Shown: positions 1 to 7,385 of the stretch, piece after piece
How the letters are laid out: each line of letters begins with the position of its first letter
How positions within the stretch are numbered: the stretch's first letter is position 1
Assembly (NCBI GenBank): GCA_030618495.1
Contig: JAUXDE010000051.1
Location: 1-12,179 of the forward strand
DNA: 12,179 bases
Source: Clostridia bacterium
Lineage (GTDB): Bacteria > UBA6262 > WVXT01 > JAUXBS01
Direction of reading: 5' to 3'
Notes under the pieces: generated by a model
What the model saw: only the letters and a program-made list of their open reading frames with translations
What the model was told of the DNA's origin: nothing
The model's database searches: none
Translations under genes and position numbers: made by a program

Positions 1-475
1 TATCCTCTGATTCATTGATTTTCCTATACTCAATGAGAGACCTTTCTCTATTACCTAACTGCTCATAAATCCTTCCTAAGTATATGTGAATCATTTTTTG
101 TTCCCACGGAGAAAACCTGTACTTCCTTGTCATCTGGGATTTCATTGTCTGTCCAACAAAACCTTCTAAATGCTCATTGTATGTTACACACATTTCCAAA
201 ATTCTTGCTGCTTCCTTATAATCATGCGCATAACAAGCTGCCACACCATGATTCCCTAGGTGAATACCCCGGCATACGAGTTTCTTTCTTGCCTTTTTGG
301 TTTTTGGTTTAGCCGGGTCCCCATCAGTTAAATGACTGTATTCTTTCTGCGCGGTCTTATAATCCCCCTTGGAATATGCTGTGTTTGCCAGGTTATAATG
401 ATTTACGGCGCACCCGGACAACAAGCCAAATGCCAGTACAAGAATTAATGCAAACACCCAGTTTTTCTTTTTCAT
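1..475 (-). CDS. Lipoprotein with helical repeats, partner of LpoB-like protein (3' end outside window)
   Basis: The frame is open for 158 codons from the ATG at 473-475 to the window edge, so the C-terminus is missing. Residues 1-22 form a lipoprotein signal: KKKN at the N-terminus, a hydrophobic stretch, then the lipobox LSGC with Cys22 as the lipidation site. The mature part is helical and TPR-like: residues after 30 read AYSKGDYKTAQKEYSHL, and later segments pair short helices (ACYAHDYKEAARILEM; IYLGRIYEQLGNRERSLIEY). An AAGGAG ribosome site lies 9 bases upstream of the ATG, and the gene starts 17 bases after the LpoB-like gene, so the two form one operon. Lipoproteins of the COG3014 type commonly sit beside lpoB-like genes; I infer membership of that family from pattern and context. 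Its molecular role is not known to me. It probably faces the periplasm from the outer membrane. Confidence 0.82.
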   Translation of the reverse strand, partial: MKKKNWVFALILVLAFGLLSGCAVNHYNLANTAYSKGDYKTAQKEYSHLTDGDPAKPKTKKARKKLVCRGIHLGNHGVAACYAHDYKEAARILEMCVTYNEHLEGFVGQTMKSQMTRKYRFSPWEQKMIHIYLGRIYEQLGNRERSLIEYRKINESED

Positions 476-492
476 AAAATTATTCTCCTTGT

Positions 493-1218
493 TTATTCAA
501 GAAACCCCCTGCTTTTCTGGGAATACCAGTCCCTGGCACCCATCCAGACAATTATGGACGTTTTAACTTCCAGCATTTTCAAAGACAGGCGGTAATAGGA
601 ACGGCGCTTGGTCTTTGAAAAAGTTTCCTGTTTCTTTTCAATGGAAGAAATATCGCCGTAAACAAAGAAGTCAACTCCGTGCATCTTGCCCATTTCGCCT
701 ATTTTTTCCGTAAGCCCGCTTAACTGGAATTTCAGTTCTTCTATTAACAACTCGCGCTTGTTCGGCGCCACGAAGACAGCTTTTCCGTTATTCAGCATTA
801 ACTCCATGATTTTGTCCGCGATGATATCCGTATTAAAATACTCGGAAGTCTTGTTTTCAATATGAAGGAAGGCAATGACGGGAGGTCTTTCGGTTTTCAA
901 GTAGGTATTGACGCTCAAATCCTGGTACAGGGCATAGGCTATTCTCGAAAGGTCTTCCCCCCCCACCTGCTCGTCCATCTTTTTAAGTATTATATCCCCC
1001 TCGGAACTGTTGCTGACATGAGTAACCCTCTCCGCGTTTATTGTCTGTTCCCTCATACTGCTCCCCGCGGTAATAACATATTCTTTTTTGTCGGAATTGT
1101 AATTAACGGTCTTTGCGCGCAGGGCTGTCCCGTCCTTCAGGTGGACGTACTGAACAGTGGCGCAGGACAGATTTACCAGAACCAGGGGCAGCGCCGCCCA
1201 CATTAAAAGTTTTTTCAT
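493..1218 (-). CDS. lpoB: LpoB-like lipoprotein (putative penicillin-binding protein activator)
   Basis: This 241-residue protein has an N-terminal secretion signal ending at NLSC (Cys19). The Asn at -3 makes the lipobox imperfect, but lipidation is still likely. Residues about 22-70 form a small beta-rich module of the 'HLKDGT...' type often found on envelope proteins. Residues about 85-241 match the LpoB/DUF-type fold: PPVIAFLHIENKTSEYFNT, then DIIADKIMELMLNNGKAVFV, and the GVDFFVYGDISS strand near 185. In Enterobacteria LpoB is an outer-membrane lipoprotein that stimulates the class A penicillin-binding protein PBP1B; the partner is not in this window, so the role here is inferred. The ATG at 1216-1218 follows AAGGAA and a strong promoter at 1252-1280. 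It is the first gene of a two-gene lipoprotein operon. The extra N-terminal module is absent from the short E. coli LpoB, so it may be a lineage-specific variant. Confidence 0.8.
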   Translation of the reverse strand: MKKLLMWAALPLVLVNLSCATVQYVHLKDGTALRAKTVNYNSDKKEYVITAGSSMREQTINAERVTHVSNSSEGDIILKKMDEQVGGEDLSRIAYALYQDLSVNTYLKTERPPVIAFLHIENKTSEYFNTDIIADKIMELMLNNGKAVFVAPNKRELLIEELKFQLSGLTEKIGEMGKMHGVDFFVYGDISSIEKKQETFSKTKRRSYYRLSLKMLEVKTSIIVWMGARDWYSQKSRGFLE

Positions 1219-1251
1219 ATTTCCTTTTTTTAGCCTTCGGTGTTATTTAGC

Positions 1252-1280
1252 ATATTATATTTTTCATAGTAAAATGTCAA
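1252..1280 (-). promoter_or_regulatory. Sigma70-type promoter for the lipoprotein operon
   Basis: Read on the minus strand: -35 box TTGACA (1275-1280), a 17-base spacer, and -10 box TAATAT (1252-1257). The expected start of transcription near 1245 leaves a leader of about 27 bases to the ATG at 1218, with AAGGAA in it. Box match, spacing and position all agree. Confidence 0.85.
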
Positions 1281-1309
1281 GTTTTTTGTCTGAATCATTT
1301 GCGTCGTTT

Positions 1310-1338
1310 TTGATTTACAGATAAATTTATGATATACT
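1310..1338 (+). promoter_or_regulatory. Candidate extended -10 promoter for the O-antigen ligase gene
   Basis: TTGATT (1310-1315), a 17-base spacer, and TATACT (1333-1338) preceded by TG (1330-1331). It lies back to back with the promoter of the divergent lipoprotein operon. The predicted transcript start near 1345 falls only about 10 bases before the TTG start codon at 1355 and inside the AGGG ribosome site (1344-1347). Either the mRNA has an extremely short leader, or translation starts further down, or another promoter is used. Confidence 0.55.
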
Positions 1339-1354
1339 ACTACAGGGCAAAATA

Positions 1355-3076
1355 TTGGATAAAAAAAATAACAGTTTAATCAAATCAGGCATCATGTTTT
1401 TAGCCATCGCGCTGCCGCTGGTATTCCTGCCGGCAACCAGGGATACGTTCCTTATCAAGCATACCATACTACAAACGGTAATACCGTTTCTGCTGATAGC
1501 CTCAGTCATTAAAAACGTACAACTCCTGAAGGCAAGACTGCTAATCCCCATCCTTATCTTCACGGCAGTCCTGCTGCTTTCGATGGTAAACACTTCAAAC
1601 ACCGCGGTAAGCGTCAATGCCCTGGTTGACAAACTGGTATTTATGGGCGTCTACCTTATCATAGCAAGCCGGAATAATGAGAAGTTCCGTTCAAAATTCA
1701 TAAACTACTCGCTTGTCGCGGGCTTTTTCGTATGCCTGTACGGCATGATACAGTCAACAGGTCTGGATTTCATCGTTTGGGCCCGGACCTTCGGGGGAAG
1801 GCTCTCCTCGTCACTTGGCAACCCCAACTTCTTTTCGGGTTACCTTGTTGCCCTCATCCCCTTAAGCCTTGCCTCGGCGATAAAGACATCAAAAAGCTTA
1901 AAAAAACTGCTCCTGTCCGTAAATACGGTGTTCCTGATAGTCTGCCTCGTACTCACAAAGACCCGCGGGAGCTGGATTGCCTTTATAATCTCCATGCTGG
2001 TGTTCCTTGCGCTGGCGGGAAAAATCCTCGCAAAAAGCGCAAATATAAAACGCCTCTATATTATCTCCGCCGCCGTAATGGTTTTCATTTCCTCTTACAT
2101 AGTCCTTTCCGACAATGATTATACAAGGAAGTTCAAGTCAATATTCAACCCCAACATAGCCTCAATATCCGAAAGGGTATTCAAATGGCGAACGGCGCAG
2201 GAAATGATAAAGGACCATCCCCTTATAGGCGTGGGCATAGGCGCGGTAAAGGTCAACTACGCCCTTTCCCAGGCGGAGGCAAGAAAGAAAATGAGAATAG
2301 TGCTCAGGGGAACGAGCGAAAGCCAGGTTCACAACGAATACCTGCAGATATGCGCTGAAGCCGGCGCGCTGGGCCTTGCCGCCTTCCTGGGAATCATAGT
2401 GGTATTTTTTGCGGGTGTCTTCAGGCGCCGGGCGCCTGACTCCCAGCCGTGGATTACCGCGGGCATAACAGCGGCGGTAACCGGAATCCTGGTTGACAGC
2501 ATACCCAACTTCCCCCTTCATATAGTCCCCACGGGTTTCCTGTTCTGGTCATACCTGGGATTGATGGAAACACCGGGGACAGAAGACCATAAACAGGCAA
2601 AACAGAAGATAGCTTCAACCGGAAATACTGTACAGGTAGTATATAAAACTGCTATAATCCTTGTTATAATACTGCTATGGCTCAAGACCGTACCCAATGA
2701 GTTTATAGCCGATTTGCGCAGGAGTAACGGCGACATGGCAAGTAAGACAAAGAACTGGAAAAAAGCGGCAGCGGAATACGAAAAGGCCCACCGGCTAAGC
2801 CCCGTAAACGGGCGTATCTGCTATGACCTGGGCATGGCTTACGTTCGGCTTAATGACTATGACAGCGCCATCCGCTCTTTCAAGGAATCAATAAGGATAC
2901 GAAATTACGGCGAGGTGTACAACGACCTTGCGAACTGTTATTACCTTAAGGACATGAAAAGGGAAGCCGTAAAGAACTGGGAGACAGCCGTCTATCTCGG
3001 CCTCCCTGACCCGGATGACCAGGATAAAGTCATAAAAAACCTTAACATTTTAAAATCCCGCATGAAGGAGCAGTAA
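1355..3076 (+). CDS. O-antigen ligase/polymerase-like membrane protein with C-terminal TPR domain
   Basis: A 573-residue protein with about a dozen membrane segments over residues 12-450, followed by a soluble tail. Family hallmarks of the Wzy_C/O-antigen ligase group are visible: GRLSSSLGNPNFFSGY (149-163), TRGSWIAF (203-210), the block ERVFKWRTAQEM (273-284) and VHNEYLQ with His326 in a large extracytoplasmic loop. Members join or polymerise undecaprenyl-linked glycans at the periplasmic face of the inner membrane. Residues 460-570 hold TPR-like helix pairs (NWKKAAAEYEKAHRLSP; DYDSAIRSFKESIRI), which suggest a protein partner. The TTG start at 1355 has AGGG 7 bases upstream; ATG at codon 14 (1394) is an alternative but would remove the charged N-terminal tail. 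The stop overlaps the next start as TAATG. Whether it ligates O-antigen to lipid A, polymerises a repeat unit or glycosylates protein cannot be told from sequence. Confidence 0.88.
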   Translation: MDKKNNSLIKSGIMFLAIALPLVFLPATRDTFLIKHTILQTVIPFLLIASVIKNVQLLKARLLIPILIFTAVLLLSMVNTSNTAVSVNALVDKLVFMGVYLIIASRNNEKFRSKFINYSLVAGFFVCLYGMIQSTGLDFIVWARTFGGRLSSSLGNPNFFSGYLVALIPLSLASAIKTSKSLKKLLLSVNTVFLIVCLVLTKTRGSWIAFIISMLVFLALAGKILAKSANIKRLYIISAAVMVFISSYIVLSDNDYTRKFKSIFNPNIASISERVFKWRTAQEMIKDHPLIGVGIGAVKVNYALSQAEARKKMRIVLRGTSESQVHNEYLQICAEAGALGLAAFLGIIVVFFAGVFRRRAPDSQPWITAGITAAVTGILVDSIPNFPLHIVPTGFLFWSYLGLMETPGTEDHKQAKQKIASTGNTVQVVYKTAIILVIILLWLKTVPNEFIADLRRSNGDMASKTKNWKKAAAEYEKAHRLSPVNGRICYDLGMAYVRLNDYDSAIRSFKESIRIRNYGEVYNDLANCYYLKDMKREAVKNWETAVYLGLPDPDDQDKVIKNLNILKSRMKEQ

Positions 3077-4500
3077 TGTTCTGGATAGTTTTTGGAATAA
3101 TCACCCTGGTAAAATTTGTAACCATCATATTCCTTGGGCCCGGTGATGACGAGGCCTACTTCTGGGCATGCAGTAAAAACCTTGAGCTTGCTTACTTCGA
3201 CCATCCCCCCATGGTTGCCTACGTGATAAAAGTGTTCACATCAATATTCGGGAACAACCCCTTTGCCATACATGCCGGAGCGCTGGTATTAACGTCATGT
3301 TCCATACTTATCGCATACAAGTGGCTCAGGGAAATGTTCTCTGAAGAGGAAACCCTCTGGGGAAGCCTTCTCTTCATGTTCGCACCCGTCATATTCATGG
3401 GCGGGGTAATAATGGCTCCCGACGCCCCGCTGGCGCTGTTCTGGACACTCTCCCTTTACCTGCTCTACAGGGCGCTTAAGGAACAGAAGAACCTGTACTG
3501 GTACCTTACGGGCATATCAATGGGACTGGCTTCATTAAGCAAGTATAACGGCTTCATCCTTCCCGTTATGATGTTCCTCTATTTAATATTATCAAAAAAC
3601 CACCGCCCCTTCCTGAAAAAAAAGGAACCGTACATAACACTGCTATTATCAATCATAGTATTCCTACCCGTTATCATATGGAACGCGCAGAACGACTGGG
3701 TATCGTTTCACTTCCAGTTCGTCGGCCGCCACAGGTTCTCCCTTTCCATAGTGAAGTTCCTGTTATTCGTGGCCTCACAGATGCTCTACCTTGCGCCTAC
3801 GGGCTTTATTATCGCAATGTGCGGGTTTACGGGACTGGCAAGGTTGTGGAAAAAGAAGTGGGAATACCGCTATCTCTTCCTGATGTCCTTCCCCGTAATA
3901 GCGCTGTTTGCGGCAAACAGCCTTTACTCCCATAAATTTTTGCCGCACTGGCCCGCGCTCGGCTATATCGGGGGCTTCATGGGGGCAGCGGCAGCAATAA
4001 AACTCACCGGGAAATACAAACTACTGTTAAAACTCAACCTTGCGGTTTGTTCCATACTGATTGCCTTCCTTATAGTATCAAGTTTCCACCCGGTAATCCC
4101 GCTTGCGCCAAACGCAAGGGAAAAGGACTTCACCAATGACTTCTACGGCTGGGATTTGTTAAAAAAGGAAGTTGAAACGCTGACAGAATCACTCCCCGAC
4201 GATATCTTCTACCTCGCGGAAAGGTACCAGACGGGGGCGCAGTTCAGCCTTGCTACTAACAAACCGGTATGGGTTAAAAGAAAAGGAAGGACTACCGGTT
4301 ACGACTTCTGGCAGGATATCGACAGCCGTAAAGGAATGGACGCCCTTTATTTCACCCACTCAAGATTATTCGCAAACCCCAAACACATCTACAGGTTCAG
4401 GAGTATTAAACTTCTCAAGGAAATACCGGTCAAAAGAGCCGGTATAAAGGTAAGGACTCTTTATCTTTATTTCTGCAGTGACTTCCGGGGAACCAAATAG
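3076..4500 (+). CDS. GT39-family (ArnT/PMT-like) polyprenyl-phosphate sugar transferase
   Basis: A 474-residue integral membrane protein with about ten hydrophobic segments. The first extracytoplasmic loop carries the family signature: GPGDDEAYFW (21-30, acidic residues D24, D25, E26, expected catalytic/metal site) and YFDHPPMVAY (40-49). A second hallmark, MAPDAPLA, lies at 113-120. Members move a sugar from a polyprenyl-phosphate donor to a lipid or protein acceptor on the periplasmic side. The start ATG shares one base with the upstream stop and is preceded by GAAGGAG (3064-3070), so translation is coupled to the O-antigen ligase-like gene. Together they suggest a surface glycan or glycoprotein step. 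Acceptor and sugar cannot be read from sequence. Residues 355-474 form a soluble C-terminal domain, as in related proteins. Confidence 0.87.
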   Translation: MFWIVFGIITLVKFVTIIFLGPGDDEAYFWACSKNLELAYFDHPPMVAYVIKVFTSIFGNNPFAIHAGALVLTSCSILIAYKWLREMFSEEETLWGSLLFMFAPVIFMGGVIMAPDAPLALFWTLSLYLLYRALKEQKNLYWYLTGISMGLASLSKYNGFILPVMMFLYLILSKNHRPFLKKKEPYITLLLSIIVFLPVIIWNAQNDWVSFHFQFVGRHRFSLSIVKFLLFVASQMLYLAPTGFIIAMCGFTGLARLWKKKWEYRYLFLMSFPVIALFAANSLYSHKFLPHWPALGYIGGFMGAAAAIKLTGKYKLLLKLNLAVCSILIAFLIVSSFHPVIPLAPNAREKDFTNDFYGWDLLKKEVETLTESLPDDIFYLAERYQTGAQFSLATNKPVWVKRKGRTTGYDFWQDIDSRKGMDALYFTHSRLFANPKHIYRFRSIKLLKEIPVKRAGIKVRTLYLYFCSDFRGTK

Positions 4501-4554
4501 ATCATTTCTTCTTACCATATCCCTTCCTATTCCCAACAATAACATATATTTTCA

Positions 4555-4583
4555 TTGACAGCCTGAATATTATAATGTATAAT
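4555..4583 (+). promoter_or_regulatory. Exact-consensus sigma70 promoter of the secreted beta-domain protein
   Basis: TTGACA (4555-4560), a 17-base spacer, and TATAAT (4578-4583): a perfect match to consensus. Transcription would begin near 4590 and give a leader of about 85 bases that contains the G-tract repeats at 4632-4674. Confidence 0.85.
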
Positions 4584-4631
4584 TATTTTAGTTTAATATT
4601 TCATTAATTTGTGAATATTATTTCAATTGTA

Positions 4632-4674
4632 GGGGTATATAAATACGGGGGGATATTAATATGGGGGTGCATAA
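4632..4674 (+). repeat. Three-unit G-tract leader repeat
   Basis: Three G runs start at 4632 (4 G), 4647 (6 G) and 4663 (5 G), at intervals of 15 and 16 bases, each followed by an AT-rich stretch of the type TAT..AATA. The last run lies 7 bases before the ATG and can act as a ribosome site. The second lies 8 bases before another ATG (4661) that opens a five-codon frame ending in TGA at 4676-4678, overlapping the main start as ATGA. Role unproven. Confidence 0.5.
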
Positions 4675-6603
4675 ATGAAAAATGTATTTGCAACACTTCT
4701 TTTTTCACTCACGCTTTTCTTCCTTCTTATTTCCGTTTCAAACGCTGATGTCCTGACAATCAGGCCGAATGCTGCAGGGATAAATTCAGGCTGGATAGGT
4801 ACTCCGCTCAATACATACGAAGACGTGGACGAAGCGGCGCAAAACGGAGATGCTGACTATTTTTGTGTAAGTGCCAAAAATGCTGTACATAGTTTTAGTA
4901 TGGTTGACCACACAACTGAAACAGGCACTATAAGTAATGTGAGAGTTATAATCTGGGCAAAACATACAGTCCCATCAGAAGGTGTAATTATACAGATTGT
5001 TAGCGGTTCTGCCTATGATGGAGCAACAATTGATCCTCTTACTGCGACTTATGTGGAGCATACCAGTGACTGGGCGACGGATCCTGCCGGAGGCGACTGG
5101 ACATGGACCGATATAGATAATATAGAGGCAGGAATCAAGTCAATTGGTGCAGGTGCTTTTTCACCAGAGGATAGGGTTACCCAGGTATACGTTGAAGTAA
5201 CCTACGCGACTAATAATGCCCCTAACGCTCCGGTTACCCCGGAATGCGACGGCAAGGCAAGCCCCGCAATCACAACCGAAACAGCCCCGGATTTTACCTG
5301 GGTGTTTTCCGACCAGGACGGCGGCGATTCACAATCGGCGTATGCTGTTCTCGTATCAACGAGCAGTACCAGCCTTGACAGTAATACCGGCGAAATGTGG
5401 GATACGCTCAAGTATGTTTCAATAGACTCTTCGGCGGCGTACGGCGGTTCCGCGTTGTCCGAAGATACAACTTATTACTGGAAGGTGAAGACATGGGATG
5501 CCGGTGATTCGTCCGGGCCGTACTGCGGAACGCAGTTGTTTTTTCTGCAGGCAGGCTCAGGCCCGGCAGTGCCGACAGGCCTTGTGGCTACAGCAAGCAC
5601 AAAACACAGCATCAGTTTATCGTGGCAGGCGGACGAGAACGTAAGGTACGCAATAGAGAAGTCCTCCAACAGTACCGACTTCAGCATGATAGAACAATGG
5701 AGTGATAACATAACAAACAACGCTTATACTGCAATGAACCTGAAAGCGGGTTCATCCTACTGGTTCAAGGTTTACGGTTACAATCAATCCGAGGTTATGT
5801 CAGGCCCTTCCACACCTGCCGTGAAAATGACGAAATCCGTTGCGGTTGTCATCAGTTCTTCAGCGTACACGAAATGCGGAAACGTAAATGATTGCGAAGT
5901 CCTCATTTCAAGCGGGACATTCCAGGAAGATGTTTATATTGAAATCGATACCAACCCCTCTTTAGGCGGCAATATTGGAATAGCCAATGGCAAACTGAAT
6001 AAGTTCCGTTACATGGAAGGTTCAATAACGGATATTAACATCTATAATATGTATGGCTCAAAGATGGAGATAAACGATTTCCAAAACAGTATATATTTAA
6101 GGATTTATTACAATATAACGGAAGTGGCTAATGCGGGCATAGACGAACAGTCCTTGAGGATTTACACCTTAAACGATGAACGGGAACAGTGGGTTAAAGT
6201 GGGCGGGGTTCACAATGTGAATGAGACCGGCCATTTTGTGGAGGTTCCTGTTGAGCATTTCTCCGTATTTTCCCTGGTAGGGGGCGGAGAAAGTTTGGAA
6301 TTGGTGAATATGGCAAATTACCCGAATCCTTTTTCCGATGAAACTGTATTCATCTTTGAAATCACAAAAAGGGCAAATATTAAACTGCAGATTTTCACTA
6401 CTTCAGGACGGTTGCTAATGACATTTGAAGAACCGGATATGGATCCGGGATACAACACGATTCCTGACACAGGAGGAGGCTGGAACGGCACGGATGTTAA
6501 CGGCAGCAACATTGCATCAGGACTGTACTTCTGGAAGTTAACAGCCACTCCGGAGGGAGGAACACCTGTCAGTGGGACAGGAAAGCTAACGATAATAAGA
6601 TAA
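4675..6603 (+). CDS. Secreted multi-domain beta protein with FN3-like and FlgD-like C-terminal domains
   Basis: A 642-residue exported protein. A signal peptide covers residues 1-24 (hydrophobic core FATLLFSLTLFFLLISV, cut after SNA). Residues 25-177 look like a jelly-roll or carbohydrate-binding type beta domain (DWTWTDIDNIEAGI near 141-154, TQVYVEVTY at 169-177). Residues 180-292 are Ig/FN3-like with TTYYWKVKTWD at 265-275. Residues 298-388 are a clearer FN3 domain (VPTGLVATAS...ISLSWQ...YWFKVYGYN). Residues 390-535 form a beta-rich module of no family I recognise. Residues 545-642 match the FlgD-like/T9SS type A tail: NYPNPFSDET, VNGSNIASGLYFWKL and a final KLTIIR. Such tails serve surface sorting or attachment in FCB and related phyla. 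No catalytic motif is visible, so adhesion or glycan binding is more likely than enzymatic activity. It is monocistronic, with its own promoter and terminator. Confidence 0.85.
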   Translation: MKNVFATLLFSLTLFFLLISVSNADVLTIRPNAAGINSGWIGTPLNTYEDVDEAAQNGDADYFCVSAKNAVHSFSMVDHTTETGTISNVRVIIWAKHTVPSEGVIIQIVSGSAYDGATIDPLTATYVEHTSDWATDPAGGDWTWTDIDNIEAGIKSIGAGAFSPEDRVTQVYVEVTYATNNAPNAPVTPECDGKASPAITTETAPDFTWVFSDQDGGDSQSAYAVLVSTSSTSLDSNTGEMWDTLKYVSIDSSAAYGGSALSEDTTYYWKVKTWDAGDSSGPYCGTQLFFLQAGSGPAVPTGLVATASTKHSISLSWQADENVRYAIEKSSNSTDFSMIEQWSDNITNNAYTAMNLKAGSSYWFKVYGYNQSEVMSGPSTPAVKMTKSVAVVISSSAYTKCGNVNDCEVLISSGTFQEDVYIEIDTNPSLGGNIGIANGKLNKFRYMEGSITDINIYNMYGSKMEINDFQNSIYLRIYYNITEVANAGIDEQSLRIYTLNDEREQWVKVGGVHNVNETGHFVEVPVEHFSVFSLVGGGESLELVNMANYPNPFSDETVFIFEITKRANIKLQIFTTSGRLLMTFEEPDMDPGYNTIPDTGGGWNGTDVNGSNIASGLYFWKLTATPEGGTPVSGTGKLTIIR

Positions 6604-6706
6604 TGCCGGCAATTCTACATCCTGCAATAAAAAAACTTTTTTGTTATAGTTCCTGTTCCCTTTCGGTCAATTCAACCGGCAGTCGCTGCGGAAACAATGG
6701 CAGGAA

Positions 6707-6733
6707 AAACCCGCTCTTTCAAGGAGCGGGTTT
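6707..6733. terminator. Bidirectional intrinsic terminator between convergent genes
   Basis: A perfect 10-base stem, AAACCCGCTC (6707-6716) with GAGCGGGTTT (6724-6733), closes a 7-base loop that can pair further. On the plus strand it runs into TTTAATATTTTAT; on the minus strand the stem is followed by TTTTTCC. It separates the end of the secreted protein gene (6603) from the end of the receiver gene (6763) and can serve both. Confidence 0.88.
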
Positions 6734-6762
6734 AATATTTTATAAGCACTTACAACGCAACC

Positions 6763-7161
6763 CTATACTATCCCCCCAAGCATGGGCATTTTCAGCAGGC
6801 ATTTCACCCGGACAATAAGCTCGTCCAAGTCAAAGGGTTTAACCAAGTATTCATCAGCACCTGAATTATACCCGGCTATCTTATCGTTCTTATCGTCCAT
6901 AACTGTTAATAGCAATATGGGCAGCCTCTTGTAAACAGGGTCTTTCCTGATTGCCCTGGCAACCCTGAACCCATTCATCCTTGGCATCATTACATCAAGT
7001 ATCATCAGGTCCGGGTCCTCGTCCCGGACCTTTATCAATGCGTCCTCGCCGTTCTGAGCGGTTATAACTTCATACCCCTCGTTCATTAAAAGAAATTCCA
7101 GGGCATCGCGAACTGTCTTTTCATCATCCACTACTATTATCTTTTTCCTGTCCCTTTTCAT
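6763..7161 (-). CDS. Stand-alone response regulator receiver domain (CheY-like)
   Basis: A single receiver domain of 132 residues with no output domain. All key residues are present: acidic pair D12/D13 (IIVVDDE), phospho-acceptor D56 (LMILDVMMP), T86 (ILLLTV) and K108 (YLVKPF). The domain would accept phosphate from a histidine kinase and act by protein contact; neither kinase nor target is encoded nearby. The ATG at 7159-7161 is chosen because GGGAGG (7168-7173) lies 6 bases upstream and the promoter -10 box lies at 7187-7192. The frame runs open to an ATG at 7215, but that start would fall on the -35 box and add 18 residues before the domain. It converges with the upstream secreted protein gene across a shared terminator. 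Confidence 0.93.
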   Translation of the reverse strand: MKRDRKKIIVVDDEKTVRDALEFLLMNEGYEVITAQNGEDALIKVRDEDPDLMILDVMMPRMNGFRVARAIRKDPVYKRLPILLLTVMDDKNDKIAGYNSGADEYLVKPFDLDELIVRVKCLLKMPMLGGIV

Positions 7162-7167
7162 TACAAT

Positions 7168-7173
7168 CCTCCC
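7168..7173 (-). promoter_or_regulatory. Ribosome binding site that fixes the receiver start
   Basis: GGGAGG on the minus strand, 6 bases before the ATG at 7161. It supports the shorter 132-residue product over the in-frame start at 7215. Confidence 0.85.
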
Positions 7174-7186
7174 ATTCTCAACATAA

Positions 7187-7215
7187 ATTATATCACGCGT
7201 TTTTAATTCTGGCAA
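7187..7215 (-). promoter_or_regulatory. Sigma70 promoter of the receiver gene, extended -10
   Basis: On the minus strand: TTGCCA (7210-7215), a 17-base spacer, and TATAAT (7187-7192) preceded by TGA. The predicted start near 7180 gives a leader of about 18 bases to the ATG at 7161. Confidence 0.82.
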
Positions 7216-7319
7216 GTAAATTAATTGTAAAGGTTTTTTAGTATAAAATAATCATTAATGAATGGTAAAAAAAACCCGGTTTCAACGTCCTTTCATATGA
7301 ACTATGGTTCAATAATAAT

Positions 7320-7348
7320 TTGTATTTTTTACATATATTTGATATATA
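7320..7348 (+). promoter_or_regulatory. Candidate promoter of the YjbQ-aldolase-AroD operon
   Basis: TTGTAT (7320-7325), a 17-base spacer, and TATATA (7343-7348) preceded by TGA as in an extended -10 element. The leader would be about 30 bases and includes AGGAG (7376-7380). The region is very AT-rich, so chance matches are more likely than for the other promoters here. Confidence 0.5.
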
Positions 7349-7385
7349 TAGATTTTGAAGATTATTATTTCCAACAGGAGAAACC

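Noticed and set aside
127-312. Plus-strand open frame of 61 codons
   Set aside because: It overlaps the open lipoprotein frame on the minus strand, which has a lipobox and a ribosome site.
862-1206. Plus-strand open frame opposite the LpoB-like gene
   Set aside because: The minus-strand gene has promoter, ribosome site, signal peptide and family motifs; the opposite frame has none.
4632-4674. G-quadruplex in the leader of the secreted protein
   Set aside because: Only three G runs are present at 15-16 base spacing; a standard quadruplex needs four closer runs.
6627-6648. A-run/T-run near-palindrome (AAAAAAACTTTTTTG)
   Set aside because: An A/T hairpin with no GC stem; the nearby GC-rich terminator at 6707 explains transcript ending better.
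6603-6818. Plus-strand frame following the secreted protein gene
   Set aside because: It runs through the bidirectional terminator and into the end of the receiver gene, with no ribosome site.
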